DNA of 64,000 bases from Terrimonas rubra (GTDB lineage: Bacteria > Bacteroidota > Bacteroidia > Chitinophagales > Chitinophagaceae): positions 372,001-436,000 of the forward strand of contig NZ_JBHUOZ010000001.1 in NCBI RefSeq assembly GCF_042686025.1. The letters run 5' to 3'. The position numbers were made by a program, and so were the translations under genes. A model generated the notes under the pieces. That model saw only the letters and a list, made by a program, of their open reading frames with translations, did not search any database and was not told the origin of the DNA. Positions 41,702 to 49,513 of this stretch are shown in pieces (the first letter of the stretch is position 1; each line of letters opens with the position of its first letter).

Positions 41702-41704
41702 ATA

Positions 41705-43627
41705 TTATTTTTCCCTGGCCAGTTTACCATCCTTATCCTGGCTGATCATGTTTTCGGAAAGCAGGAAACGCAACACTTCGTTAACATGTGTTTTATTCCT
41801 GTTCCTTAATTGCTGTACCAGTGCTTCCGGGCTTATGGCTTCCGTAGCAAGTATTTCCAGGATGGCTTTTTCGATCTCCCGGAAAAGAACACCATCCAGC
41901 GGTGTTTGTTTTTTAGCCAGGCAAACATCACAAATACCGCAATCGTTTATCTTATTATCGCCAAAGTAATTACCGATCATTTTTGCCCGGCAAACAGTGG
42001 TGCTCTGTACAAAAGCAATCATCTGTTCAATACGTGCGGTAAATACTTTTTTTCGTTTATCATAGGCCTGCATATCCATTTTAAATTCTGCTACAGGCAC
42101 CCGGTTGCGCAGCCAATACACCTGTGGCTCTTCTTTCTGCGGTTCGTACTGTATTATTTTATGTGCCTGTAATTGCAAAAGCTGCTCTTTAACGGCTTCC
42201 GGCGTGCTGCGTAACAAGTAGGCAATTGTTTTTTCTGCAATATTCACCGGCTTATCAAAAATGCCCTCATAGGCCCGCAATAAAGCTTTGATCACCGGCT
42301 CCAGCTGCGGGTATTTTTCTTCAAATGCATACAGGTATTGTTTGGTACAATTAAAAGCGACAGTGGAAGGTTTAAATACCGACTCACTTAACATGAACCA
42401 GCCATCACTTTGTATGGCCTGCAAAGCATAAAAAGTATTGTGCGGATGCAGGTTGAATTTTTTGGTAAACTCCCCGATATTAAAATCATAGCTCTCATCC
42501 TTACCGCCACCCGAAGGCACCTGTAAGTAATTCACCAGGCTTTGGTATACCTGCTGAATATCCTGCCATAACGGGTAACGGATATCGGGCATAGCCAGCA
42601 ACTGGTCTGTTTCCTTATTATTCGTCAGCAATACGGCATAGGATTTTTTACCATCACGCCCGGCACGACCTGCTTCCTGGTAATAATTTTCCAGGCAATC
42701 AGGTACCCCGGCATGTATTACCAGTCTTACATCGGGCTTATCAATGCCCATACCAAAGGCATTGGTACAAACAATTACTTTTACCTTATTATTGATCCAG
42801 GCTTCCTGCCGGGCATGTCTTTGTTCCTGTGTTAACCCGGCATGGTAATAATCGGCAGGCACCTGTAATAAACGCAGTTGTTCGGCTATATCACGGGTCT
42901 GTTTACGGGTACGGCAATATACAATCGCCGTACCGGGCACTTTACTCAATATATCAGCGATCCTGGGAATAAACACCGATTCATCAAAAACACTGTAGGA
43001 TAAGTTGGCCCTCTCAAAGGATTGTTTAAACACCGCCCACGATGCAGGTTTAACGTCTGCCCATTGTAAGCTGTCACAAATATCCTGTTGAACATCCGGT
43101 GTAGCCGAGGCCGTTAAAGCCAGTACCGGCACATTCGGCAGTTCTTCCCGCAGTTTGGCAATACGTAAATAAGGAGGCCTGAAATCATAACCCCATTGTG
43201 ATATACAATGCGCTTCATCAACCGCTATCAGGTTAACAGCCAGGGCGGGCAGGTATTCCAGGAACAGCCTTGTTTCCAGCCTTTCCGGCGATACATATAA
43301 AAATTTACAATTGCTGTTACCGGCAGTTTGTAAAACCTTCTCCACCTCCCGGCGGTTCATACCCGTATGTATGGCAAAAGCGGTAATGTTTTTTTTACGC
43401 AGGTTCTCCACCTGGTCTTTCATCAAAGCGATCAGGGGCGATATGACCAGGCAAACGCCCGGCCGGCACAATGCAGGCACCTGGTAACACAAAGATTTGC
43501 CACCACCTGTAGGCATTAAAGCCAGGGTATCTTTATTGGCCAGTACGGCTTCAATAATATCCTGCTGCATAGGCCTGAACTGGCCAAAGCCCCAATATTG
43601 CTGTAGTATTGTTGTTGGTGAGATCAT
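41705..43627 (-). CDS. recQ: ATP-dependent DNA helicase RecQ
   Basis: 640 residues from the ATG at 43627; the frame extends to a TTG upstream. Superfamily 2 motifs in order: FRPMQQDII (motif 0), MPTGGGKSLCYQVPAL (Walker A), VDEAHCISQWGYDFRP (DEAH plus aromatic loop), LTASATP, YCRTRKQTRDIAEQL and QEAGRAGRDG. The RecQ zinc domain follows (CRAKMIGNYFGDNKINDCGICDVC). The C-terminal HRDC-like part is short. RecQ unwinds 3' tailed DNA in recombination repair. It is convergent with dacB, whose stop is 3 bp away. Confidence 0.95.
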   Translation of the reverse strand: MISPTTILQQYWGFGQFRPMQQDIIEAVLANKDTLALMPTGGGKSLCYQVPALCRPGVCLVISPLIALMKDQVENLRKKNITAFAIHTGMNRREVEKVLQTAGNSNCKFLYVSPERLETRLFLEYLPALAVNLIAVDEAHCISQWGYDFRPPYLRIAKLREELPNVPVLALTASATPDVQQDICDSLQWADVKPASWAVFKQSFERANLSYSVFDESVFIPRIADILSKVPGTAIVYCRTRKQTRDIAEQLRLLQVPADYYHAGLTQEQRHARQEAWINNKVKVIVCTNAFGMGIDKPDVRLVIHAGVPDCLENYYQEAGRAGRDGKKSYAVLLTNNKETDQLLAMPDIRYPLWQDIQQVYQSLVNYLQVPSGGGKDESYDFNIGEFTKKFNLHPHNTFYALQAIQSDGWFMLSESVFKPSTVAFNCTKQYLYAFEEKYPQLEPVIKALLRAYEGIFDKPVNIAEKTIAYLLRSTPEAVKEQLLQLQAHKIIQYEPQKEEPQVYWLRNRVPVAEFKMDMQAYDKRKKVFTARIEQMIAFVQSTTVCRAKMIGNYFGDNKINDCGICDVCLAKKQTPLDGVLFREIEKAILEILATEAISPEALVQQLRNRNKTHVNEVLRFLLSENMISQDKDGKLAREK

Positions 43628-43658
43628 GTGTAAACCTGTCGCATGATACGACAAATTG

Positions 43659-44831
43659 TTATAACCCGCGACGGAAAATTATTATTTCCACTCGGCGGTT
43701 TGCCGCCCTGCCTTCCGTAGTGGTATTAGTGGCTACCGGCCGGGATTTACCAAATGCCTGGGCTTTTATGCTATTGGCCCCCACAATATTCAGTTGTTGT
43801 AACCAACGGATTACAGCCGTACTTCGCTGCAGGCTTAATTCATTGTTCCTTTCTTCCGTTCCTACCGAATCTGTATGCCCTTGTACTAATATACTGTCAA
43901 TATTTTCAATATCTGTTTTGGTAAAAAACTCAGCTAATACGGTTTCAGCTTCGGGCTTTAAAACAGCCTTGTTAAAGTCAAACAATACATCGCCCAGGCG
44001 CAACGTATCGGTAAGCGGTACAGTCTCCGGAATAATGGCAGTAGCCGTCAGTTCTGCAGCCTCTCCGCTGAATACAACGGGTAGTTTGCCTTTTGCATAC
44101 AAGGTATTATCCAGTAGTTTATGCCGGTAATTGTAACTGTAGATCGCTTTTTTCTGTTGCGCAAAAGCGGTACAAACGCCTTCGGCAGGATCAGCAGGGG
44201 TTAATGCAAAATTATCCATCACCATTTCTATCGTCTCCTTCTTATTCACCATCCGCTTACCGGTTATCGCATCTTCCCGCACAAAAGCACCAAAGGTTAA
44301 ATAAGCCTCATTGCCTGTAGCAATAAAACTGTATTCAAATTTGTAAAAGCGGGAGTCCGGCACCGGTGTCAATTGTAAAATAGAATCCGGTTTCATGGTT
44401 TTAGCAAAAGGCCTGTTGGGTACATAGTAATATTCACCGGTTACCACGCCCGGTACAAATACCAGTTTAGGATTTAATTTGGCACTCAGCAAACCACTGA
44501 AAGTATACTTATTTCCTTTTTTTAAATTACAGGGAAGCATGGTGCCTATAATAGGCGAAAAGCCGGTATGATCTATCCAGTCATAAAAAATAGCGTAGGA
44601 GTTGCTCCCCAGGTTAAGCGTTCCTTCTTCCTGCGAATACATCTGGGCTTTTACATCCCGCAGGTAAAACCAGCCTTCCACACCACACTCAGACTCATAC
44701 TCCGTACAGGTATTAATATCCTCAAAGCCCCCGTTCAATAACAGGTTGGTCTGGGCATAGCCGATACTTACACTTAACCAGCTAATGAAAAGGCAGCAAT
44801 AATATTTGTAAGAAGTTTTAATAGGATACAA
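43659..44831 (-). CDS. OmpA-family outer-membrane protein
   Basis: 390 residues. Signal peptide (KYYCCLFISWLSVSIGYAQ), a beta-sandwich-like domain (NLLLNGGFEDINTCTEYESECGVEGW ...) as in surface proteins of Bacteroidota, and a C-terminal OmpA peptidoglycan-binding domain (DVLFDFNKAVLKPEAETVL, VQGHTDSVGTEERNNELSLQRSTAVIRWL, RRVEI). It anchors the outer membrane to the wall. The start is a TTG at 44831: it lies right before the signal peptide, a stop is three codons upstream, and no ATG is available. Confidence 0.88.
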   Translation of the reverse strand: MYPIKTSYKYYCCLFISWLSVSIGYAQTNLLLNGGFEDINTCTEYESECGVEGWFYLRDVKAQMYSQEEGTLNLGSNSYAIFYDWIDHTGFSPIIGTMLPCNLKKGNKYTFSGLLSAKLNPKLVFVPGVVTGEYYYVPNRPFAKTMKPDSILQLTPVPDSRFYKFEYSFIATGNEAYLTFGAFVREDAITGKRMVNKKETIEMVMDNFALTPADPAEGVCTAFAQQKKAIYSYNYRHKLLDNTLYAKGKLPVVFSGEAAELTATAIIPETVPLTDTLRLGDVLFDFNKAVLKPEAETVLAEFFTKTDIENIDSILVQGHTDSVGTEERNNELSLQRSTAVIRWLQQLNIVGANSIKAQAFGKSRPVATNTTTEGRAANRRVEIIIFRRGL

Positions 44832-44868
44832 GGTAAAAAATTAAACAACAAAAAGAGGCTGATATTCC

Positions 44869-45597
44869 TTAACGTTTTTTCTTCTGTTTTATTTTTTCCA
44901 GCTGCTGCAGCGTAGCACGCATATCCTTGGGCGCTTCGGCAACAAATGTCTGCTTTATATTGCCCGGTAGTATAATACTCAGACTGGCTGCATGTAAGGC
45001 CAGGCGACCCAGTATAGGCTGCTCCTCGGCATATTTCGATAATTTAAACTTGGGTTTTAAAGCCGACAGCAGGATCGGTTTCCCGTCGCCATATAACTCA
45101 TCGGCCACCAGCGGGTAACCGATCTCTTTCATATGAATACGTATCTGGTGGGTGCGGCCGGTATGTATCCTGAACTCCATCCAGGAATAAGTACCGAAAC
45201 TATCCAGCACTTTATAATCGGTTAAAGCAGCTTTACCGCTGCGGTGTATGGTCATCATGCCCAACTTTACAGGGTGCGGGGCAATGGGTGCATCTACCGA
45301 ACCTTCTTCCGGTGCCGGTTCGCCAATCACTATTCCGTTATACAGCTTTTCTGTTTGACGGTCCTCAAACTGCTGCGATAAGAATTTATGCGCTGCTTCA
45401 TTTTTCGCAAATATGATCACGCCGCTGGTGTCCTTATCCAAACGGTGTACCGTAAAAATCTGTCCGTAAGCCTGCTGTAATAAGGCTTTCAGCGATTGTT
45501 CTTTCCCTTCCCTGTCCGGTATGGACAAAAGACCCGAAGGTTTATTGATCACTACCAGGTCATCGTTCTCAAAAATTATATGTTGACTTAACTTCAT
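44869..45597 (-). CDS. RluA-family pseudouridine synthase
   Basis: 242 residues. The catalytic motif VHRLDKDTSGVIIFAKN (with the active Asp) and MEFRIHTGRTHQIRIHMKEIGYPLVADELYG are complete. The N-terminal S4 domain of RluD/RluC is absent, so it belongs to the short RluA-like group. The RNA target (rRNA or tRNA) cannot be told from sequence. Its start ATG at 45597 is clear. It is followed by the OmpA gene on the same strand after about 40 bp. Confidence 0.9.
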   Translation of the reverse strand: MKLSQHIIFENDDLVVINKPSGLLSIPDREGKEQSLKALLQQAYGQIFTVHRLDKDTSGVIIFAKNEAAHKFLSQQFEDRQTEKLYNGIVIGEPAPEEGSVDAPIAPHPVKLGMMTIHRSGKAALTDYKVLDSFGTYSWMEFRIHTGRTHQIRIHMKEIGYPLVADELYGDGKPILLSALKPKFKLSKYAEEQPILGRLALHAASLSIILPGNIKQTFVAEAPKDMRATLQQLEKIKQKKKR

Positions 45598-45651
45598 TCT
45601 AAAACAATAATAAATAATTATTTAGCGGGCTGCATAGCAACCATCAACTGC

Positions 45652-45681
45652 TGTTGCGTCGCACACTTGTACTGTAGTAAC
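45652..45681. repeat. Short dispersed element, copy 2 (GTTGCGTCGC core)
   Basis: TGTTGCGTCGCACACTT, three variable bases, CTGTAGTAAC: same sequence and spacing as 3011-3040. Confidence 0.7.
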
Positions 45682-45772
45682 GCTGTTCAGCAATTACATA
45701 CATGATCACGGCCGTTACCAGTTGTAAACAAAGCGGGTTCGTGAGACAGGAACCTGGCATTGAACCAATGTA

Positions 45773-46360
45773 TTACCAGTTATGTTTGGCAATGATAACA
45801 CATACATAAGTCTGGTATTTACTACCTGACTCCCGTTTAACAAAACCGATACCTATATCTTTCAGGGAGGCATTCCATGCGTTTAACCCAAGCAAATGAT
45901 TTCTGTGACCTAAAGAGGGTACACCTTCATCGATGATAAGGGCTTTGATAGCTTCTTTTCCTGTAAAATAATTTGATGTAATGGATTCAAAAGCGTTATC
46001 CGCCTTGTTTTTTACCCAATCAGGATTCAGGGTATAACCGCTTTTGTTGATGTGATAGTTAATACCAAAGCCCTCCGGATCTACATGATCGAAATAATCA
46101 CGTTTTGCCATATCATAAGCTTTTTCGGCTGCAACACGGGCCAGCGTATCATTCCACACCAGTTTAACGGGTGACACTTTTATATCTTTTTCTAATTGCA
46201 GTTCTTTATGAAACCTGGCAGGATTAGCCCTGATTTCCTGTAAGAACTGGTAAGCATTTTTGGCCTCATTTTTATCAATGACAATATCACTTTTAAAGCA
46301 AAACGAACTTGTCACAAAAAAGCTTACAAGCAAAAAAAGGAAATTACGAATACCCTTCAT
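45773..46360 (-). CDS. Exported CAP-domain (SCP-like) protein
   Basis: 195 residues. Signal peptide (1-22) and a single CAP domain: FLQEIRANPARFHKELQL, LVWNDTLARVAAEKAYDMAKRDYFDHVDPEGFGINYHINKSGY, ESITSNYFTGKEAIKALIIDEGVPSLGHRNHLLG and IGIGFVKRESGSKYQTYVCVIIAKHNW. The His-Glu-Glu-His cavity residues of CAP proteins appear in part (DHVDPEG, GHRNHL). Bacterial CAP proteins are secreted with mostly unknown roles. It follows the RluB-like gene on the same strand after 25 bp. Confidence 0.88.
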   Translation of the reverse strand: MKGIRNFLFLLVSFFVTSSFCFKSDIVIDKNEAKNAYQFLQEIRANPARFHKELQLEKDIKVSPVKLVWNDTLARVAAEKAYDMAKRDYFDHVDPEGFGINYHINKSGYTLNPDWVKNKADNAFESITSNYFTGKEAIKALIIDEGVPSLGHRNHLLGLNAWNASLKDIGIGFVKRESGSKYQTYVCVIIAKHNW

Positions 46361-46385
46361 ACGGTGGTCATTATATGCTGAATGA

Positions 46386-47351
46386 TTATTTACCTTTTTT
46401 AAAATACTTCAGGTCGCGTACTTCTTTTTCCGTTAAAAACCGGTACTTACCTCTTTCCACATTTTTCTTGGTAAGCCCTGCAAATACTACCCTGTCCAGG
46501 TTTTTTACATCGTAGCCCAATGATTCAAAAATACGGCGCACAATACGGTTACGGCCGCTATGTATCTCCACCCCTATCTGGGTTTTATCTTTTATATCGG
46601 CATAAGCCAGTACGTCTACATTTGCCGGGCCGTCTTCCAGCACCACCCCTTTCAGTATCTGCTCAAAATGTCCTTTCTCCAGGGGCTTATTCAAGGTTAC
46701 ATGGTATACCTTTTTTATCTGGTTGCTGGGGTGTGTAAGCTTTTGCGACAGCTCCCCATCATTGGTCAACAATAATACCCCACTGGTATTCCTGTCCAGT
46801 CTGCCAACAGGATACACTCTTTCCGGGGTAGCTTTACCGATAATATCCAAAACGGTTTTACGTTTTTGCGGATCGCTGGTGGTGGTAATATAATCTTTAG
46901 GTTTGTTCAGCAGGATATATACCAGGTTTTTAGCCAGGTACACCCTTTTGCCGTTCACACTCACTTCATCGGCATGCGATACTTTAAACCCCGGCTCATT
47001 GATAACGGTTTTATTCACTTTTACCAGTCCCTGCTTAACCATTTCGGCAGCTTCGCGGCGACCGCATACACCGGCATGCGCAATGAATTTGTTCAAAGGC
47101 ATTTTATCATCGGTAATGGCACGTTCAATATTTACCGGATTGGTAATTACAGTCTCTTTGGCTTTTCCTTTTCCTGTTTTTGAAACAATCGGTTGCCCCG
47201 TTTTCGCACGTTGCTCGGCTTTTTGCTGTTCAAAGAAAGCGGCCCTTTCTTTTTTGTAGGCTCTTTTTTCCTGTTTAAAGCCCTCTTTTATAGCGGCATT
47301 ACTTTTCTTTTTGGCAAATTTTGCAAATTGCCCTGCTGTACTCTTTTTCAT
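46386..47351 (-). CDS. RsuA/RluB-family pseudouridine synthase with basic N-terminal extension
   Basis: 321 residues from the ATG at 47351. The first 80 residues are rich in Lys, Arg and Glu (KFAKKKSNAAIKEGFKQEKRAYKKERAAF) and probably form a charged helix. Then come an S4 domain (MPLNKFIAHAGVCGRREAAEMVKQGLVKVN) and the catalytic domain with PVGRLDRNTSGVLLLTNDG and IHSGRNRIVRRIFESLGY. It modifies 23S or 16S rRNA. A longer frame starting TTG is rejected because the -7 box overlaps that codon. Confidence 0.9.
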   Translation of the reverse strand: MKKSTAGQFAKFAKKKSNAAIKEGFKQEKRAYKKERAAFFEQQKAEQRAKTGQPIVSKTGKGKAKETVITNPVNIERAITDDKMPLNKFIAHAGVCGRREAAEMVKQGLVKVNKTVINEPGFKVSHADEVSVNGKRVYLAKNLVYILLNKPKDYITTTSDPQKRKTVLDIIGKATPERVYPVGRLDRNTSGVLLLTNDGELSQKLTHPSNQIKKVYHVTLNKPLEKGHFEQILKGVVLEDGPANVDVLAYADIKDKTQIGVEIHSGRNRIVRRIFESLGYDVKNLDRVVFAGLTKKNVERGKYRFLTEKEVRDLKYFKKGK

Positions 47352-47390
47352 GTTGTAGTAGTTTGCTGTTTTGCAACAGTAGATGAAGTG

Positions 47391-47398
47391 CAAAGATA
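47391..47398 (-). promoter_or_regulatory. -7 box TATCTTTG for the RluB-like gene
   Basis: Perfect TAnnTTTG on the minus strand, 39 nt before the ATG, directly downstream of the TTAAACC array. Confidence 0.6.
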
Positions 47399-47400
47399 GG

Positions 47401-47478
47401 ACTTAAAGTTCAAAAGGTTCAAGGGTTTCAAAGAGTTTAAAGTTTAAGGTTTGAGGTTTAATGTTACATTACGTGACG
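47401..47478. repeat. TTAAACC / TTTGAAC degenerate array upstream of the RluB-like gene
   Basis: Read on the minus strand it begins GTAACATTAAACCTCAAACC and goes on with CTTAAACTTTAAAC, TTTGAAAC, CTTGAACC and TTTGAAC, the same order as at 26376-26452. It lies directly upstream of the -7 box. Confidence 0.75.
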
Positions 47479-47532
47479 CTTTCAGCGTTAAGCATCCGGT
47501 TTTTGCTTCAGCTTTTTGCTTTAAGCTTTCCG
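47478..47532. repeat. GCTGAAAGC-type array upstream of the TTAAACC array
   Basis: Degenerate AGCTTAAAGC, AAAAGCTGAAGC and CGCTGAAAGCG units on the minus strand. Its place next to the TTAAACC array repeats the two-part layout found upstream of pheS. A further short CCTTAAAC stretch occurs at 47582-47610. Confidence 0.6.
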
Positions 47533-47622
47533 CACCTGTTGATGAGCGAATAGAAAACAGACTCTCCGATATACATGACAACCTTAAACTTTAAACCTTA
47601 AACCTTTTGAACTAAAAAAAAG

Positions 47623-47651
47623 AAGCGGCCCAGGTTGCCCCGGAACCGCTT
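47623..47651 (-). terminator. Intrinsic terminator after rpoD
   Basis: AAGCGG / CCGCTT with an inner partly paired CCGGGG...CCTGG loop; the minus strand then has a run of eight T. Confidence 0.85.
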
Positions 47652-47690
47652 AGTTATAACAGACTTAAAAAATGTAGAGTATAAATTATA

Positions 47691-48560
47691 TCATGCGCCT
47701 AAATAAGTTCGTAACACGTTGCACCTTTCGGTTGTACGTAATTTGGTGATTGCTTTGTCTTTAATTTGTCTTACACGTTCGCGGGTAAGGTTAAATTTTT
47801 CGCCGATATCTTCCAGCGTCATCGGGTGATCTACGCCAATACCGAAAAAGTAACAGATCACTTCTTTCTGCCTGTCGGTCAAGGTTTTCAGGCTACGGTC
47901 GATCTCTGTTTTTAAAGACTGGTTATGTGCCAGGTCCTCATCGGTACGTTCGGCATTAGGATTTTCCAGCAGGTCCAGCAAAGTACCGTCCTCACCATCA
48001 GCGATAGGAGTATCCATACTAACATGGCGGGCATTGATACCCAGGGTAGAAGTTACTTCTTCCAGGTCCATCTCCAGTAACTCGGCCAGTTCCTCAGCTG
48101 ATGGCTCTCTTTCAAACTGCTGCTCCAGGGTGGAAAAAGCCTTTTGAATACGGTTGGTCAGCCCTACTTTGTTTAAAGGTAAACGTACAATACGGGCCTG
48201 TTCGGCCAGTGCCTGTAAAATACTCTGCCTGATCCACCAAACGGCGTAGGAAATAAACTTGAAACCACGGGTTTCATCAAAACGCTGGGCAGCCTTAATT
48301 AAACCCAGGTTACCCTCATTAATGAGGTCGGGTAAGGAAAGTCCCTGGTTCTGGTATTGTTTGGCTACTGAAACCACAAAGCGGAGATTGGCTTTGGTTA
48401 AACGGTCAAGGGAACGCTGGTCGCCTTGCTTGATCAGTACGGCTAAACGTACTTCCTCTTCGGGACTGATAAGCTCAACTTTGCCTATCTCCTGAAGATA
48501 CTTTTCTAAACTTTGAGATTCACGGTTCGTTATCGACTTCGTGATCTTCAGCTGTCGCAT
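47691..48560 (-). CDS. rpoD: Principal RNA polymerase sigma factor (RpoD/SigA)
   Basis: 289 residues from MRQLKITKSITNRESQSLEKYLQEIG; an in-frame ATG two codons upstream (48566) is equally possible. Region 1.1 is missing, as is usual in Bacteroidota. Region 2 (LINEGNLGLIKAAQRFDETRGFKFISYAVWWIRQSI), region 3 and region 4 (GIGVDHPMTLEDIGEKFNLTRERVRQIKDKAITKLR) are complete. This factor is expected to read the TAnnTTTG / TTTG promoters noted across the window. Confidence 0.96.
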   Translation of the reverse strand: MRQLKITKSITNRESQSLEKYLQEIGKVELISPEEEVRLAVLIKQGDQRSLDRLTKANLRFVVSVAKQYQNQGLSLPDLINEGNLGLIKAAQRFDETRGFKFISYAVWWIRQSILQALAEQARIVRLPLNKVGLTNRIQKAFSTLEQQFEREPSAEELAELLEMDLEEVTSTLGINARHVSMDTPIADGEDGTLLDLLENPNAERTDEDLAHNQSLKTEIDRSLKTLTDRQKEVICYFFGIGVDHPMTLEDIGEKFNLTRERVRQIKDKAITKLRTTERCNVLRTYLGA

Positions 48561-48566
48561 ACTCAT

Positions 48567-48915
48567 AGGTGAATAGATATTGGTTTTACAATGGTATTAA
48601 ATAAAGGATATTCAGCTTGTTTTGGATGTAAATAACAGGTAGCGTTACAGCGTGGAGTTAGTCAATCGGTTAAGGTTAAAGCGCTTCTGGTTTTAAAATT
48701 TGATTCGTAAAACGTTGAAGTACATAGCAATTTAAGGTATTTGTTAATAAAAACCAAAAAAACTACAACAGGTAAACGTTTAAATTATAATTATAGTATA
48801 TCCGGCCGGAAATTATTTTTTTTAAAAAAGCGAGAAATAGTAAAAAAATATTTTGAAACAAGTTTAATTTATTTATTATTGCAGGCCTTGAATAGCAAGT
48901 TCAGGTTAAATAAAA
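48567..48915. other. Intergenic region upstream of rpoD
   Basis: About 350 bp between divergent rpoD and the START-like gene, strongly A/T-rich toward the right. It must carry both promoters, but no perfect TAnnTTTG was found at a convincing place on either strand. A 60-codon frame here is Lys- and Leu-rich by composition only and was not accepted. Confidence 0.55.
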
Positions 48916-49293
48916 ATGAGTAAGCAATTATATACTTTAGAGTTCCCGGTTAGATGCTCACCTGCCATTTTGTATGAGTTTTTATCAACCCCCGCCGGTT
49001 TAGGCGAGTGGTTTGCCGATAAAGTTGACGAACGTGACCATATTTTTTACTTTGGCTGGAATGGTACCTTCCAGCAGGCTGAAGTACTGGAAAGCGAACA
49101 GGATAAATTTATCCGTTTTCGCTGGCTGGATGGCCCGGAAGATGAATATTTTGAATTCAGCATAGATAAATCTGAGATCACCAACCAGACGATACTGGTA
49201 GTGAAGGATTTTGCCGAGAAAAGAGAGATCAAAGACCAAAGCCAGTTGTGGGACTACCAGGTAAAAGACCTGTTCCACCGCTTAGGCAATTAA
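48916..49293 (+). CDS. START-like / AHSA1-type domain protein
   Basis: 125 residues with a helix-grip pattern: YTLEFPVRCSPAILYEFLSTPAGLGEWFADKVD, WNGTFQQAEVLESEQDKFIRFRWLDGPEDEYFEFSI, and a C-terminal helix DYQVKDLFHRLGN. Proteins of this kind in Bacteroidota form a START-like family of unknown ligand. No signal peptide. It is divergent from rpoD and closed by a strong terminator, so it is transcribed alone. Confidence 0.82.
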   Translation: MSKQLYTLEFPVRCSPAILYEFLSTPAGLGEWFADKVDERDHIFYFGWNGTFQQAEVLESEQDKFIRFRWLDGPEDEYFEFSIDKSEITNQTILVVKDFAEKREIKDQSQLWDYQVKDLFHRLGN

Positions 49294-49345
49294 AATATCA
49301 GGTAAGGCCCTTAGCCCTGCGGCTATAATGGCTCTTTACCCCCGG

Positions 49346-49378
49346 ATCACCCTGTTAGTGTTAACAGGGTGATTTTTT
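49346..49378 (+). terminator. Intrinsic terminator after the START-like gene
   Basis: ATCACCCTGTTA / TAACAGGGTGAT, perfect 12-bp stem with a 4-nt loop and a T-run. Confidence 0.93.
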
Positions 49379-49483
49379 AGAAAATTGCTGCAAATACTTC
49401 CCTGCCGGTCATGCTTTTCGGGTTTTTGTGTTAAAATATCATATCTGTCGCCCCTCAACAGGTAACGCCGTTCTGTAAAGCCT

Positions 49484-49491
49484 TAATTTTG
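49484..49491 (+). promoter_or_regulatory. -7 box TAATTTTG for the LptF/G permease gene
   Basis: Perfect TAnnTTTG, 22 nt before the GTG start. Confidence 0.5.
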
Positions 49492-49513
49492 CATCCATTA
49501 ACTAATCTACGCG

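Noticed and set aside
45690..45772. tRNA-like GGTTC and hairpin sequence in the gap
   Set aside because: No cloverleaf can be drawn; the acceptor and anticodon stems are missing.
48741..48923. 60-codon frame upstream of the START-like gene
   Set aside because: Lys/Leu-rich because of A/T-rich DNA; it overlaps the start of the next gene.
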